This document shows, in pieces, positions 35,359 through 44,302 of a DNA stretch of 64,000 bases. Location of the stretch: positions 35,695 to 99,694 of the forward strand of contig NZ_VTHJ01000031.1 in the NCBI RefSeq assembly GCF_008386495.1. The letters run 5' to 3'. The notes under the pieces are model-generated. The model made no database searches. It saw only the letters and a list, made by a program, of their open reading frames with translations, and had not been told where the DNA came from. The number at the start of each line of letters is the position of its first letter. Position 1 is the first letter of the stretch. Origin of the DNA: Streptomyces tailanensis (lineage in GTDB: Bacteria > Actinomycetota > Actinomycetes > Streptomycetales > Streptomycetaceae). Made by a program: the position numbers and the translations under genes.

Positions 35359-35642
35359 CCCTGGTGCGTTTGCGGGGACGTCTCGTAATCGCGGACATGG
35401 CGGAGGGAGGATGCCTGCGGCTCCACGTGCTTCCCTCCGGGGTCGGGTCCCATACTCGATCTTCGGTACGGCCTGGTTCACCGACGCCGGCCACCTCTTA
35501 CCCGCTGGTGCCCGCTTGCCAAGAACCCCGGTGGCGTCTGGCCTTCTCGCAGCCCTTGGCCATGCCAGGGGCGTACAGGCTCAGGGTGCCGATGTGCCCC
35601 TGAGACGGACTGCCCCCTGCAAGGGCGGGCCGGACACACCAC
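35359..35642. other. Gap before the VapBC module
   Basis: About 280 bp between the MerR remnant and the toxin-antitoxin operator. I see no coding pattern with streptomycete third-position bias, no tRNA and no strong hairpin. Confidence 0.4.
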
Positions 35643-35665
35643 TTCTAATAGAAGTTCTGTTAGAA
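35643..35665. promoter_or_regulatory. Autoregulatory operator of the VapBC module
   Basis: Two AT-rich half-palindromes in tandem, TTCTAATAGAA (35643-35653) and TTCTGTTAGAA (35655-35665), ending seven bases before the antitoxin GTG. The local AT-richness contrasts with the region. The antitoxin mRNA must be leaderless or nearly so if the promoter overlaps here. Confidence 0.7.
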
Positions 35666-35672
35666 TTTGCGG

Positions 35673-35948
35673 GTGACCGCTTCCACCTATGGCCCCGGCG
35701 AGGGCCCCACAAAGACCGTGTCCGTATCCGTCCACGAAGGCACCATCGCGGCAGTCCGGACCCGCGTCGGCAAGCGCGGCCTCTCCGCCTACGTCGAAGC
35801 CGCCGTGCAGCGTCAGATCGAGCGCGACCAGCTCGACGAGCTCATCGCCGCGAACGAGGAACTCCACGGTCCTCTCACCGAGGAGGAGATCGACGCCGCC
35901 GAACGCGAAATGTTCGGCAACGCTCAGGACGGCCAGGCAGCAGCTTGA
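35673..35948 (+). CDS. vapB: VapB-type antitoxin
   Basis: A 91-residue protein. An N-terminal DNA-binding beta strand and helices TKTVSVSVHEGTIAAVRTR and VGKRGLSAYVEAAVQRQIER resemble ribbon-helix-helix antitoxins. The acidic C-terminal segment HGPLTEEEIDAAEREMFG would cover the toxin. GTG 35673 directly follows the operator pair. It overlaps the toxin TTG start in TTGA, so toxin translation depends on antitoxin translation. Assignment rests on the adjacent PIN toxin and size. Confidence 0.82.
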   Translation: MTASTYGPGEGPTKTVSVSVHEGTIAAVRTRVGKRGLSAYVEAAVQRQIERDQLDELIAANEELHGPLTEEEIDAAEREMFGNAQDGQAAA

Positions 35949-36340
35949 GCGGGACCTGGATCCTGGACAGTCAGGCGCTGTCCCTGTACCTGCGCGCCGA
36001 CCGCACCATGACCGCGAAGCTCGCCGCGGCCCGCAGGCGAGACGTACGCGTGATCACCAGCGCGGCCACGATCGTCGAAGCCGATCCTCAGGGCGTGCAC
36101 ACCGCGCGTCTGGCCTGGGCCCTCTCCCAGCTCGTGGTTGAGCCGGTCACCAAGGACACCGCAAAGGAGGCCATCACGCGGATGCGGGACAGCGGCAGGA
36201 CCGGCGGGCACAAGTACGCTCTGGACGCGATCGTCGCCGCAACCGCTCATGCGGCAGCGCCCCCGGTGACCGTTCTCACCTCCGACCTCGACGATCTCAA
36301 GCCGCTCTGCGGCAAGAACATCGAGGTCAAGGAGGTCTGA
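35945..36340 (+). CDS. vapC: VapC-type PIN-domain toxin
   Basis: A 131-residue PIN-domain ribonuclease, the toxin of a type II module. Acidic metal-site residues are at WILDSQALSLYLRAD (Asp near 8), SAATIVEADPQG (Glu near 40) and YALDAIVAATAH (Asp near 93), followed by VTVLTSDLDDLKPLCG near the end. Such toxins cut RNA, often tRNA, when freed from antitoxin. TTG 35945 overlaps the antitoxin stop, and no separate ribosome site is seen, which fits translational coupling. All usual catalytic acidic positions seem present, so it is probably active. Confidence 0.85.
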   Translation: MSGTWILDSQALSLYLRADRTMTAKLAAARRRDVRVITSAATIVEADPQGVHTARLAWALSQLVVEPVTKDTAKEAITRMRDSGRTGGHKYALDAIVAATAHAAAPPVTVLTSDLDDLKPLCGKNIEVKEV

Positions 36341-36355
36341 GGGGTACAGCACCCC
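36341..36355 (+). terminator. Short hairpin after vapC
   Basis: GGGGT-acagc-ACCCC directly after the toxin stop; weak but well placed. Confidence 0.35.
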
Positions 36356-36559
36356 CTTCTCCTGCGGCAGCGCGGACTGTGAGGACCATCGGCGATCATT
36401 CCCAGCCATCACCGGTCCTCAAGGAGGGTGACTCGGGTCACTAACACAACGACCAATACGAGCAGTAAGAGCTCTGACGGCTGAAGGATTTACCGGCCTG
36501 ACCTGGGTCCCTAACCTCCCGGCAACAGCTGCCACACGGCACGCGCCAGGAGGAGAACC

Positions 36560-37699
36560 ATGGCCAGATCCAGCCACATCGGCATTACCGCGCTCGCCGC
36601 GACGCTCGCGCTCGGCACCCTGGGCGCCTGCGGCGGCAGCGAGGACGACGCGCCGAAGGTCGCGGAGAACAAGATCTCCGCGGGCCAGGTGCCGGACTAC
36701 TACCCGGCGGACTACTCCGACCTGATCGAGGCGGCGGAGAAGGAGGGCGGCGAGCTCACCGTCTACTCCAACCTCGGCGACGAGAACATGGCGCCCATCG
36801 TCCGGGACTTCAAGAAGAAGTACGACTTCATCAAGACCGTCTCCATCAGCGAACTCGACAGCGATGAGCTGTTCCAGAAGACCCTCTCGGAGAACGCGGC
36901 CGGGTCCTCCCCGGCGGACGTGCTCATCTCCAGCGCGGCCACCGCGTGGGCGGACTTCTCCGGTCGCAAGGGCACGGTCCTGGAGTACAAGTCCCCGGAG
37001 CTGTCCGAGCTCGGCGACAGTGCCGAGCTGCTGCCGAGCGTGTACTCCATGTCCCAGGACCCGATGACCATCGCGTACAACACCACGCTGATGGAGACCC
37101 CGCCGACCACCCTGACGGACTTCGCGGAGATCGTGACCTCGGACGAGGACAAGTACAAGAACAAGGTGACGGTCCGTGACCCGGAGGGCTCGTTCGGCTT
37201 CACGGTCACGCACGCGCTCACCGAGGGCAACCCGGAGGCCTGGGACGACCTGAAGAAGATCCTTCCGCTGACCCGCCCGGAGACCTCCTCCGGCACCCAG
37301 CTGGAGAAGATCGTCGCCGGTGAGTACATGGCCGGCTTCCTGATCAGCGCCTCGCCCGCGTACCCGGTGGTCGAGGACAGCGCCGGCCTGGTGAAGATCG
37401 TCTTCCCGAAGGACGGCACCGTCGTCCTGCCGCGCGGCATCGGCATCGCCTCCGAGGCCCCGCACCCGGCGACCTCGAAGCTCTTCCTGGACTTCGCCCT
37501 CTCCGAGGAGGGCCAGCGGGCCGTCGCCGAAGGCGGTCTGGCGTCGTACCGCGAAGGGGTCGAGGGCGAGGGGCTCCACACCTACCAGGAGGTCGTCGAC
37601 GCGGTCGGCGAGGAGAACATCATCCACGTCAAGTACGAGCCGATCGCGAAGAACGACGCCGCGGCCTGGCTGGAGCGCTTCGACGGACTCCGTAAGTAG
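36560..37699 (+). CDS. Iron(III)-type ABC transporter substrate-binding lipoprotein
   Basis: A 379-residue exported lipoprotein. The signal sequence HIGITALAATLALGTLGACG ends at a lipobox (LGAC, Cys near 24). The mature part has GELTVYSNLGDENMAPIVRD, GSSPADVLISSAATAWADFS, QDPMTIAYNTTLM, and GSFGFTVTHALTEGNPEAW, like the FbpA/AfuA group of iron and related oxyanion binders. It heads a three-gene importer operon with a fused permease and an ATPase. GGAGGAGAACC precedes the ATG. The ligand is not proven: Fe3+, phosphonate or thiamine-type ligands share this fold. No DtxR-like site was spotted upstream. Confidence 0.85.
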   Translation: MARSSHIGITALAATLALGTLGACGGSEDDAPKVAENKISAGQVPDYYPADYSDLIEAAEKEGGELTVYSNLGDENMAPIVRDFKKKYDFIKTVSISELDSDELFQKTLSENAAGSSPADVLISSAATAWADFSGRKGTVLEYKSPELSELGDSAELLPSVYSMSQDPMTIAYNTTLMETPPTTLTDFAEIVTSDEDKYKNKVTVRDPEGSFGFTVTHALTEGNPEAWDDLKKILPLTRPETSSGTQLEKIVAGEYMAGFLISASPAYPVVEDSAGLVKIVFPKDGTVVLPRGIGIASEAPHPATSKLFLDFALSEEGQRAVAEGGLASYREGVEGEGLHTYQEVVDAVGEENIIHVKYEPIAKNDAAAWLERFDGLRK

Positions 37700-37741
37700 G
37701 CAGCCTCCCCGACAGACTTGGGACGATCGGAGTCAGAGCAG

Positions 37742-39514
37742 ATGTCCACCCTCACCCAGCCGCCCCGCACACCGGCCGGCGAGTCACCCGCGGAGACGTT
37801 CAAACCGCCGCGCTACCGCCGCCCCTTCGGCATCGGACGGGACACGGTTGTCCAGTACGCGGTGCTGGCGTTCCTCGCCGTGCTGGTGCTGGCCCCGATC
37901 GTCCCGACCCTCTACCAGAGCATCCGCAACCGCCCGCTCTACGAGGCGGGCGGCGCCTTCACCCTCAGCGGCTACACCGACCTCTTCACCGAGGCCGGCT
38001 TCGGCGAAGTCGCCCTGAACACCCTGCTGTTCGCCTCGCTGACGACCATCCTGAGCCTGGCCATCGCCATTCCCATGGCGATCGTGGTCGTACGGACGAA
38101 GCTGCCGGGCGGGCGGCTGGTCGCGCTGGCGATGCAGTGGCCGTTCTTCATCTCGTCGCTGATCCTGGGCTTCGGCTGGATCATCATGTACGGCCCGGCC
38201 GGGTTCGTCAGCGTGAAGGTGCAGCAGGTCTTCGGCGGGGTGCCGTGGAACCTGTACTCGATTCCCGGCATGGCCCTCACCGAGGCCGTGGCGCTCGCCC
38301 CGATCGCGTACGTCTTCTGCGCCAACGCGCTCCGGCAGTCGGACGCCTCGCTGGAGTCGGCGGCTCAGGTGTGCGGGGCCGGTCCCTTCCGGATCCTGGC
38401 GCAGGTGATCGTCCCACTGCTGCGGCCCCCGATCGTCTACTCCGCGATCCTCGTCTTCTCCGTCTCCATCGAGACGCTGAGCGTGCCGCTGCTGTACGGC
38501 CAGCCGGTCAACATCGACGTCTTCTCAACTTTCCTCTACCACAACGGACTTCAGTCCGTGGACCCCGACTACACGATGCTGGGCGCAGCGTCGACGGTCA
38601 TCCTCGTCGTCACGCTCAGCCTGGTGGCCGTACAAGCGAAGCTGCTGAAGGACGCGGCCCGCTTCGTCTCCGTACGCGGCAAGGTGACCCGCCCGCGCAA
38701 GCTGGACCTGGGCTGGCTGAAGTGGGTGAGCATCGCGTGCATCTGGTTCTACGTGATCGTCGGCGCCCTCGTCCCGATCGCGGGCCTGGTGATGCGTTCC
38801 TTCACGCTCGTCTTCACCCCGCTCCAGTCGCCGTTCAGGACGGTCACGACGAAGAACTACGAGATCGTCTTCGACTCCGACAACTACGTGCAGTCGCTGT
38901 GGAACAGCCTGATCGTGGCGGGTGTCGGCTCGGTGGTCGTCAGCGCGCTCGCCGTGTTCGCGGTGATGGTGGCCCGCCGCTCGACGTTCCGTTTCGGAAG
39001 GGCTGTGGAGTATCTGGCCCTCATCCCCCAGTCCCTCCCCGGCATCATCATCGGTATCGGCTTCTTCTGGGCCTTCGCCCTCGCTCCCTTCGGGATGGGC
39101 TCGGTCCTCCAGGGCACGATCTACGCCGTCATCATCGCCTTCGGCATGCGGGCCCTGCCCAGCGCGTTCGGCTCGGTGGCCCCGGCGATCATGCAGATCG
39201 GCGGTGAGCTGGACAACGCGGCCCGGGTGTCCGGCGCCGACTGGCTCATGACCTTCTTCCGGGTCCTGCGGGCCCTGATCACGCCGGCGTTCGCCGGGGC
39301 CCTCGTCCTCACCTTCGTGATCATGCTCAAGGAGTACTCCCCGGCCGTCTTCCTCAGCTCGGCCGACAACAACATCCTCGGCACCACCATGCTCAGCCTG
39401 TGGACGCAGGGCAGGGCCGGTTCCGTCGCCGCACTGGCAACCCTCCAGATCGCCATCACCGCGGTCTTCGTCGCCCTCGCCGGACTGCTCATGAAGGGAA
39501 AGCACCATGCCTGA
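37742..39514 (+). CDS. ABC importer permease with two fused transmembrane domains (FbpB-like)
   Basis: A 590-residue membrane protein with two BPD-type permease halves. The first covers about 40-290 (VVQYAVLAFLAVLVLAPIVP; EAA-like loop SDASLESAAQVCGAGPFRIL). The second covers about 330-590 (IWFYVIVGALVPIAGLVM; loop GELDNAARVSGADWLMTFFR). The fused double permease is usual for Fe3+ importers of the FbpB type. ATG 37742 has GGAG nine bases upstream. The last 8 bases overlap the ATPase gene start, so they are made together. Confidence 0.88.
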   Translation: MSTLTQPPRTPAGESPAETFKPPRYRRPFGIGRDTVVQYAVLAFLAVLVLAPIVPTLYQSIRNRPLYEAGGAFTLSGYTDLFTEAGFGEVALNTLLFASLTTILSLAIAIPMAIVVVRTKLPGGRLVALAMQWPFFISSLILGFGWIIMYGPAGFVSVKVQQVFGGVPWNLYSIPGMALTEAVALAPIAYVFCANALRQSDASLESAAQVCGAGPFRILAQVIVPLLRPPIVYSAILVFSVSIETLSVPLLYGQPVNIDVFSTFLYHNGLQSVDPDYTMLGAASTVILVVTLSLVAVQAKLLKDAARFVSVRGKVTRPRKLDLGWLKWVSIACIWFYVIVGALVPIAGLVMRSFTLVFTPLQSPFRTVTTKNYEIVFDSDNYVQSLWNSLIVAGVGSVVVSALAVFAVMVARRSTFRFGRAVEYLALIPQSLPGIIIGIGFFWAFALAPFGMGSVLQGTIYAVIIAFGMRALPSAFGSVAPAIMQIGGELDNAARVSGADWLMTFFRVLRALITPAFAGALVLTFVIMLKEYSPAVFLSSADNNILGTTMLSLWTQGRAGSVAALATLQIAITAVFVALAGLLMKGKHHA

Positions 39515-40631
39515 GGTGACCGTCAAGAACCTGGCCAAGACATTCGGGGACAACTCCGTCCTGCGCGATGTCACCTTCACCATCAAGGACGGCGAGTTCT
39601 TCACCCTGCTGGGCGCGAGCGGCTGCGGCAAGTCGACGACGCTGAACTGCATAGCGGGTCTTGAGCAGCCGACGGAGGGCTCGATCGCGGTGGGCGGCCG
39701 GCCGTTCGTGGACGCCGGGGCGAGCGTGTTCCTCCCGCCGGAGGAGCGGAACCTGGGCATGGTCTTCCAGTCGTACGCCCTCTGGCCCCATATGACCATC
39801 GCGCAGAACCTCGCCCTGCCGCTGAACATCCGCAAGGTGCCCAAGGACAAGCAGAAGACGCTGATCCACGACGCGCTGGACAAGGTGGGCCTCGCCGACC
39901 TGTCCGCCCGTTACCCGCACCAGCTCTCCGGCGGCCAGCAGCAACGCGTGGCACTGGCCCGGGCGTTGGTCTACTCCCCGACCGTGCTCCTGCTCGACGA
40001 GCCGCTGTCGAACCTCGACGCCAAGCTCCGCGAGCAGGCGCGGGCGTGGCTGAAGCGCCTCCAGGAGGAGCTGGGCATCACCACCGTCTACGTCACCCAC
40101 GACCAGGACGAGGCCCTCGCCCTCAGTGACCGGATCGCCGTGATGGAGGGCGGCAACATGATCCAGATCGGCACGCCGCACGAGATCTACGAGCGCCCGG
40201 CGGCGCCCGCGGTGGCGGCCTTCGTGGGCCGCTGCAACTTCCTCACCGGCAAGGTGGTGGCGCAGGACGGCAACCGGCACAGCGTCCGCCTGGACGCGAG
40301 CGGGGACGTGGTGCGGGTCGACAGCGAACGGCCGGTCGTGATCGATGACTCGGTCACGGTGGCGGTCCGCCCGGAGCGCCTGGAGGTCACGACGGCGGAG
40401 GCGGCAGCCGGCGCGAACAGACTCACCACCCAGGTCATCACCAGCTCCTACGTCGGCTCCCGCTACGAGTACGACGTCCGCCTCGGCGACCAGGTCGTCC
40501 AGGTCCTGAGCGCCAACGGTGGCCTGTCGGGCGAGGTGGCGCTGGTCTTCGACCCGTCGCACGCGTTGCTCTACGCCGACAAGGTCGAACTGCCGGAGGA
40601 CCAGCGGGACTTGCTGACAGTCGCGAAGTAG
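39507..40631 (+). CDS. ABC importer ATPase (FbpC-like)
   Basis: A 374-residue importer ATPase. Walker A is LLGASGCGKSTTLNCIAGLE near 38, the signature QLSGGQQQRVALARALVYS near 137, Walker B VLLLDEPLSNLDAKL near 160, and switch His in TTVYVTHDQDEALALSDR near 195. A C-terminal TOBE/OB-like domain (about 240-374) includes VRPERLEVTTAEA. It energises the double permease just upstream. A perfect terminator follows, so the importer is a closed three-gene operon. Confidence 0.92.
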   Translation: MPEVTVKNLAKTFGDNSVLRDVTFTIKDGEFFTLLGASGCGKSTTLNCIAGLEQPTEGSIAVGGRPFVDAGASVFLPPEERNLGMVFQSYALWPHMTIAQNLALPLNIRKVPKDKQKTLIHDALDKVGLADLSARYPHQLSGGQQQRVALARALVYSPTVLLLDEPLSNLDAKLREQARAWLKRLQEELGITTVYVTHDQDEALALSDRIAVMEGGNMIQIGTPHEIYERPAAPAVAAFVGRCNFLTGKVVAQDGNRHSVRLDASGDVVRVDSERPVVIDDSVTVAVRPERLEVTTAEAAAGANRLTTQVITSSYVGSRYEYDVRLGDQVVQVLSANGGLSGEVALVFDPSHALLYADKVELPEDQRDLLTVAK

Positions 40632-40684
40632 GCGGACGGCCGGACAACAGCCGCCGAGCGACAACCGACCTTTTCCCTTCCCCG

Positions 40685-40723
40685 GTTCCCGGGAGGGCCG
40701 CCTCCCCCGGCCCTCCCGGGAAC
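40685..40723 (+). terminator. Terminator of the ABC importer operon
   Basis: Perfect 15-bp stem GTTCCCGGGAGGGCC (40685-40699) / GGCCCTCCCGGGAAC (40709-40723), 9-base loop. Confidence 0.88.
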
Positions 40724-40755
40724 ACTCATGTAAGGGCCGGACCAGCTACGCCTCT

Positions 40756-40992
40756 TCAGAGGTCTGCACTCCGGAAGTCGCCGCTGTCCCCGGCAACGGC
40801 GAACGCGGTGGACAAGGCGGTCACCGAAATGCCTGTGCCATCTGCCCCAGCGGGACCGCCGCTGAGAAACCCGGCCCGCAGTTCCGGATCTCGCAGGAGG
40901 ACGAGGACGTCGGCGAACGGTCGGTCCCAGGCGATGCGGACGATGTCCCGTGCCTTCCGGCTCCGGCCGTGGTCGGTGGCGGCGCGCCACAT
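40756..40992 (-). CDS. Small hypothetical protein, possibly the end of a truncated gene
   Basis: From ATG 40992 this frame gives 78 residues: MWRAATDHGRSRKARDIVRI, then AWDRPFADVLVLLRDPELRA and GFLSGGPAGADGTGISVTAL. The composition looks like real protein and third positions are GC-rich, but I recognise no family. Upstream the same frame continues (RLRDREDTLD) without a good start, so it may be the C-terminal part of a decayed gene. No neighbour supports it. The rest of 40632-41164 holds only the importer terminator. Confidence 0.35.
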   Translation of the reverse strand: MWRAATDHGRSRKARDIVRIAWDRPFADVLVLLRDPELRAGFLSGGPAGADGTGISVTALSTAFAVAGDSGDFRSADL

Positions 40993-41164
40993 GTCGAGGG
41001 TGTCCTCGCGGTCACGTAGGCGTCGTGGCGGCCCTTGACCGGCGGGCCGCGGTTGAGCCCGAAGACAAGGGCTCTTCACCCCATCCCTCCCCACCCCTCA
41101 AGTCCCCCGTACACATGTGTCATACTCGGGCGCCGATCATGGCAGGAAACGACCGGGGGGCCGT

Positions 41165-41671
41165 GTGTACGCCGTTTCTCTGGACGCCCCCTATCTGGAC
41201 ACGGATGCGGATCAACTCTGCTTCTCGCTGAGCCTGACGGAGCGTCCGGCGCTAGCAGAACGCGTGGTGTCGCTCGGCGGGCTGGACGTACGGCTGCGGC
41301 TGCTCGGGGCCTCGCACCAGGTGTTCGCCGGTCCCGTGTGGGAGACGGTGGCCTGTCTGCAGGGCGCGGTGAGGGGGCTGCCCGAGACCTGCACCCGTCA
41401 TCTACCGGGCTGGGTCTACGACTTCGGCGCCACCACCCGCCGACTGGCCCCTGAGGAGTTCAGCGCCGAGGTGGCACAGGTCCTCGGCCGGGCCACCGAC
41501 GCCGAGCACAGCCTGTGCGGAGTCTTCCCCGGCTCGCCGGAGGCGGTCACCGCGGTGGTCGTCGAGACGGTCGAGGGACCGTACGGCGCCGGGCTCCTCT
41601 GGCGCACCTGGCACACGTATCCGCAGAACGGTCAGATCGTATCGACGCACAGCCGGCTGGAGGCCCGATGA
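41165..41671 (+). CDS. DUF2617 family protein
   Basis: A 168-residue cytoplasmic protein. It shows LDVRLRLLGASHQVFAGPVW near residue 38, CLQGAVRGLPETCTRHLPGW, and YGAGLLWRTWHTYPQNGQIV near the end, a pattern I associate with DUF2617 of actinobacteria. The GTG at 41165 follows a GGGGGG stretch. Its stop overlaps the next gene (ATGA), and the four genes to 44223 form a unit with a spermidine synthase, so a role near polyamine metabolism is plausible but unproven. Confidence 0.75.
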   Translation: MYAVSLDAPYLDTDADQLCFSLSLTERPALAERVVSLGGLDVRLRLLGASHQVFAGPVWETVACLQGAVRGLPETCTRHLPGWVYDFGATTRRLAPEEFSAEVAQVLGRATDAEHSLCGVFPGSPEAVTAVVVETVEGPYGAGLLWRTWHTYPQNGQIVSTHSRLEAR

Positions 41672-42072
41672 ACAGCGCCCGACTCGTCCGCGCAGCGGTG
41701 GCAGCCGTGCTGGCCGCGACCCTGCTCACCGCCTGCGCCGGCGACGGGGACAACAACGCGGTCCCGCGCGAGTGGATCAGGAAGACGTACACCGCGACCG
41801 GGGCGGAATGGCTCGACTCGGACAGCACCCCGAGCGAGGTCGCCCAGGCGATCCACACCAAGCGGACGGCCCTGGACCGTGCCTCCGGCGACAGCATGGA
41901 GTTCCTGCGCTACGGCGACGACATGGTCACCGTCTCGCCGTACCGGAGCGGCAGCCTGATCGAGATCGAGGACTACCGCAACGGCTACCACCGCCACCAG
42001 CGGCACCTCACCTACTGGCCGGACCCGGACAGCGCGAGCTTCCGCGGCGGCGGCCCCGGCGAGGGCAAGTAA
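41668..42072 (+). CDS. DUF4247 lipoprotein
   Basis: A 134-residue exported lipoprotein. The signal peptide LVRAAVAAVLAATLLTACAG has a lipobox LTAC with Cys near residue 21. The mature domain reads REWIRKTYTATGAEWLDSDS, MEFLRYGDDMVTVSPYRSGS and LIEIEDYRNGYHRHQRHLTY, then a Gly-rich end. It is coupled to the DUF2617 gene by ATGA and followed at ~96 bp by a DUF350 membrane protein. Function unknown; its place on the outer face next to two membrane proteins suggests a cell-envelope complex. Confidence 0.78.
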   Translation: MNSARLVRAAVAAVLAATLLTACAGDGDNNAVPREWIRKTYTATGAEWLDSDSTPSEVAQAIHTKRTALDRASGDSMEFLRYGDDMVTVSPYRSGSLIEIEDYRNGYHRHQRHLTYWPDPDSASFRGGGPGEGK

Positions 42073-42168
42073 CGCCCGGTGACCGGCCGGATCCCCCCGA
42101 CGCGTCCCACGTTCCTCCCGCACAGCACCTGATCACGCCCCGACCTCGCCCCCAAGAAAGGCAACGCA

Positions 42169-42606
42169 GTGACCGAGATCTTCGAGTCGACCGGCCAGGC
42201 CCTGCTCTATGGAGTCGTGGGCCTCGTCGTGATGGCCGTCGGCTTCATCGCGCTCGACCTCGTCACGCCGGGCAAGCTGTACCACGTGGTATGGACCGAC
42301 CGGAACCGCGGCGCGGCCGTCCTGCTGGGCAGCCAGTCCGTCGCTGTGGGCCTGGTCATCATGAAAGCCATCGAGGCGAGCGAGTCCGAGCAGGGCCTCG
42401 GCTACGGCCTGATCAGCACGCTGCTGTACGGCCTGGCCGGGGTGCTGGTGATGACAGTCGTCGGCATCGTGATCGGCGTGTTCACGCCGGGCCAGATGGG
42501 CGCGGTCGTCCTCGACGACCAGGACGGCCGTCCGCACCCCGCCGCCTGGGTCCAGGCCGGCATGTACCTGGGCACCGGGTTCATGGTCGGCGCGGCGATC
42601 TCGTAA
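42169..42606 (+). CDS. DUF350 membrane protein
   Basis: A 145-residue protein with four predicted membrane helices: LLYGVVGLVVMAVGFIALDL, AAVLLGSQSVAVGLVIMKAI, LLYGLAGVLVMTVVGIVIGV and WVQAGMYLGTGFMVGAAIS. DUF350 proteins are small duplicated two-helix membrane units often encoded beside spermidine-synthase-like enzymes; how they work is not known. GTG 42169 has AAGAAAGG upstream. It ends 12 bp before the spermidine synthase gene. Confidence 0.82.
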   Translation: MTEIFESTGQALLYGVVGLVVMAVGFIALDLVTPGKLYHVVWTDRNRGAAVLLGSQSVAVGLVIMKAIEASESEQGLGYGLISTLLYGLAGVLVMTVVGIVIGVFTPGQMGAVVLDDQDGRPHPAAWVQAGMYLGTGFMVGAAIS

Positions 42607-42618
42607 CGGCGCCCCACG

Positions 42619-44223
42619 ATGAGCGCCACCACGCTGCAAGGCGGCGACACCACCGCGGCACCCTCCCGCCCCCCGGTCGTCCGGCACACCCGGGGGGCTC
42701 GTTTCCTGCTGCTCTTCGCCGTCTTCCTCTGCGCGGCCTGCGGCCTCGTGTACGAGCTGGCCCTCACCGCGCTGGGCAGCTACCTCATCGGCAACTCGGT
42801 GCTCCAGACCTCCGTGGTGATCTCCGTGATGGTGTTCGCCATGGGGCTCGGCTCCCTCGCCGCCAAACCCCTGCGCCGCCGCGCGGTGGGCGCGTTCGCG
42901 CTCGTCGAGGGCGTGCTGGCGCTGGTCGGCGGACTGTCGGTGCTGGTGCTGTACTCGGCGTTCGCCTGGCTCCAGCTGTACACCCCGGCGATGATCGTGG
43001 TCACGGTGGCCATCGGCCTGCTGATCGGCGCCGAGATCCCGCTGCTCATGACCCTGCTCCAGCGGATCCGACGGCAGGAGGCGGGCAGCGCGGTCGCCGA
43101 CATGTTCGCCGTCGACTACATCGGGGCGCTGGTCGGCGGCCTGTGCTTCCCGCTGTGGCTCCTGCCGACGTTCGGCCAGCTGAAGGGCACGCTGGTGGTC
43201 GGCGCGGTCAACGCGGTGGCCGGGGTCATCGTCGTGGTGTTCATCTTCCGCCGGCAGATCCGGCGCTGGGTCCGCAACGCCCTGCTGGCCGGCGTCACGG
43301 CGGTCCTGGCCGTGCTCGGTACGACGTACGCGCTCGCGGACGACCTGGAGGTGACCGCGCGCCAGCAGATGTACCGGGACCCGATCGTCCACGCGGAGAC
43401 GACGTCGTACCAGGAGATCGTCGTCACCCGCTCCACCGCCTTCACCGGCGAACCGGACATCCGGCTCTTCCTCAACGGCGATCTCCAGTTCAGCTCCGTC
43501 GACGAGTACCGCTACCACGAGTCCCTCGTCCACCCCACCCTCGCCGGCTCCCGCGCCAACGTGCTGATCATGGGCGGCGGTGACGGGCTCGCCCTGCGCG
43601 AGGTGCTGCGCTACGACGACGTACAACACGTCACTCTCGTCGAACTGGACCCGGCGATGACCCGGCTCGCGCGCGACTTTGAGCCCCTGCGCGACCTCAA
43701 CGACAAGGCGCTGGACGACCCCAGGGTCAAGGTCGTCAACGCCGACGCCTTCAACTGGCTGCGCGGCGCCCGGCAGCGGTACGACGCGGTCGTCATCGAC
43801 TTCCCCGACCCGGACACGGCGGCGCTGGCCAAGCTGTACTCGGTGGAGTTCTACCACCTGCTCGGCCAGGTCCTGACCCCGCGGAGCAGGGTGATGGTGC
43901 AGAGCGGTTCACCGTTCTTCGCGCCGAAGACGTACTGGTCGATCGCGAAGACGATCGAGACGGCGGGCTACACGACCACCCAGTTCCAGGTCGACGTACC
44001 GAGCTTCGGCAACTGGGGCTTCGTCCTGGCCACCCCGGGCGGCGGCACCTCCCCGCCGCTGCGGCTGGCATCGGAGGCCCCGCAACTGCGCTACCTGGAC
44101 GAGGCGGTCCTGAAGGCCGCCGCGGTGTTCCCCGTGGACCGCCGCCGCCAGGACGTACGGCCGAGCACGCTGATGGACCCGGCCGTGCTGGAGTACGTGC
44201 TGGACGAGTGGGAGAACTACTGA
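42619..44223 (+). CDS. speE: Membrane-anchored spermidine synthase-like aminopropyltransferase
   Basis: A 534-residue protein in two parts. Residues ~30-235 carry about seven membrane helices (FLLLFAVFLCAACGLVYELA, ALVEGVLALVGGLSVLVLYS, MIVVTVAIGLLIGAEIPLLM). The C-terminal half is a spermidine synthase domain with NGDLQFSSVDEYRYHESLVH, the SAM-type motif NVLIMGGGDGLALREVLRYD near 315, VTLVELDPAMTRLARDF, and the catalytic-loop-like YDAVVIDFPDPDTAALAKLY. It would transfer aminopropyl groups from decarboxylated SAM, here tied to the membrane. Neighbouring DUF350/DUF4247 genes recur with this type, suggesting a complex. Confidence 0.87.
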   Translation: MSATTLQGGDTTAAPSRPPVVRHTRGARFLLLFAVFLCAACGLVYELALTALGSYLIGNSVLQTSVVISVMVFAMGLGSLAAKPLRRRAVGAFALVEGVLALVGGLSVLVLYSAFAWLQLYTPAMIVVTVAIGLLIGAEIPLLMTLLQRIRRQEAGSAVADMFAVDYIGALVGGLCFPLWLLPTFGQLKGTLVVGAVNAVAGVIVVVFIFRRQIRRWVRNALLAGVTAVLAVLGTTYALADDLEVTARQQMYRDPIVHAETTSYQEIVVTRSTAFTGEPDIRLFLNGDLQFSSVDEYRYHESLVHPTLAGSRANVLIMGGGDGLALREVLRYDDVQHVTLVELDPAMTRLARDFEPLRDLNDKALDDPRVKVVNADAFNWLRGARQRYDAVVIDFPDPDTAALAKLYSVEFYHLLGQVLTPRSRVMVQSGSPFFAPKTYWSIAKTIETAGYTTTQFQVDVPSFGNWGFVLATPGGGTSPPLRLASEAPQLRYLDEAVLKAAAVFPVDRRRQDVRPSTLMDPAVLEYVLDEWENY

Positions 44224-44302
44224 TCGCCTCCGGCCAAGTCCGAGAGCGCGGCTGTGTCGCTCTGCGATGAGTTTCGGGCGGGGCGGGAGTCTGTAGTGGT
44301 GT

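Noticed and set aside
36341..36559. Iron-box (DtxR/IdeR type) before the ABC importer
   Set aside because: No TTAGGTTAGGCTAACCTAA-like dyad was seen, so iron control is not claimed.
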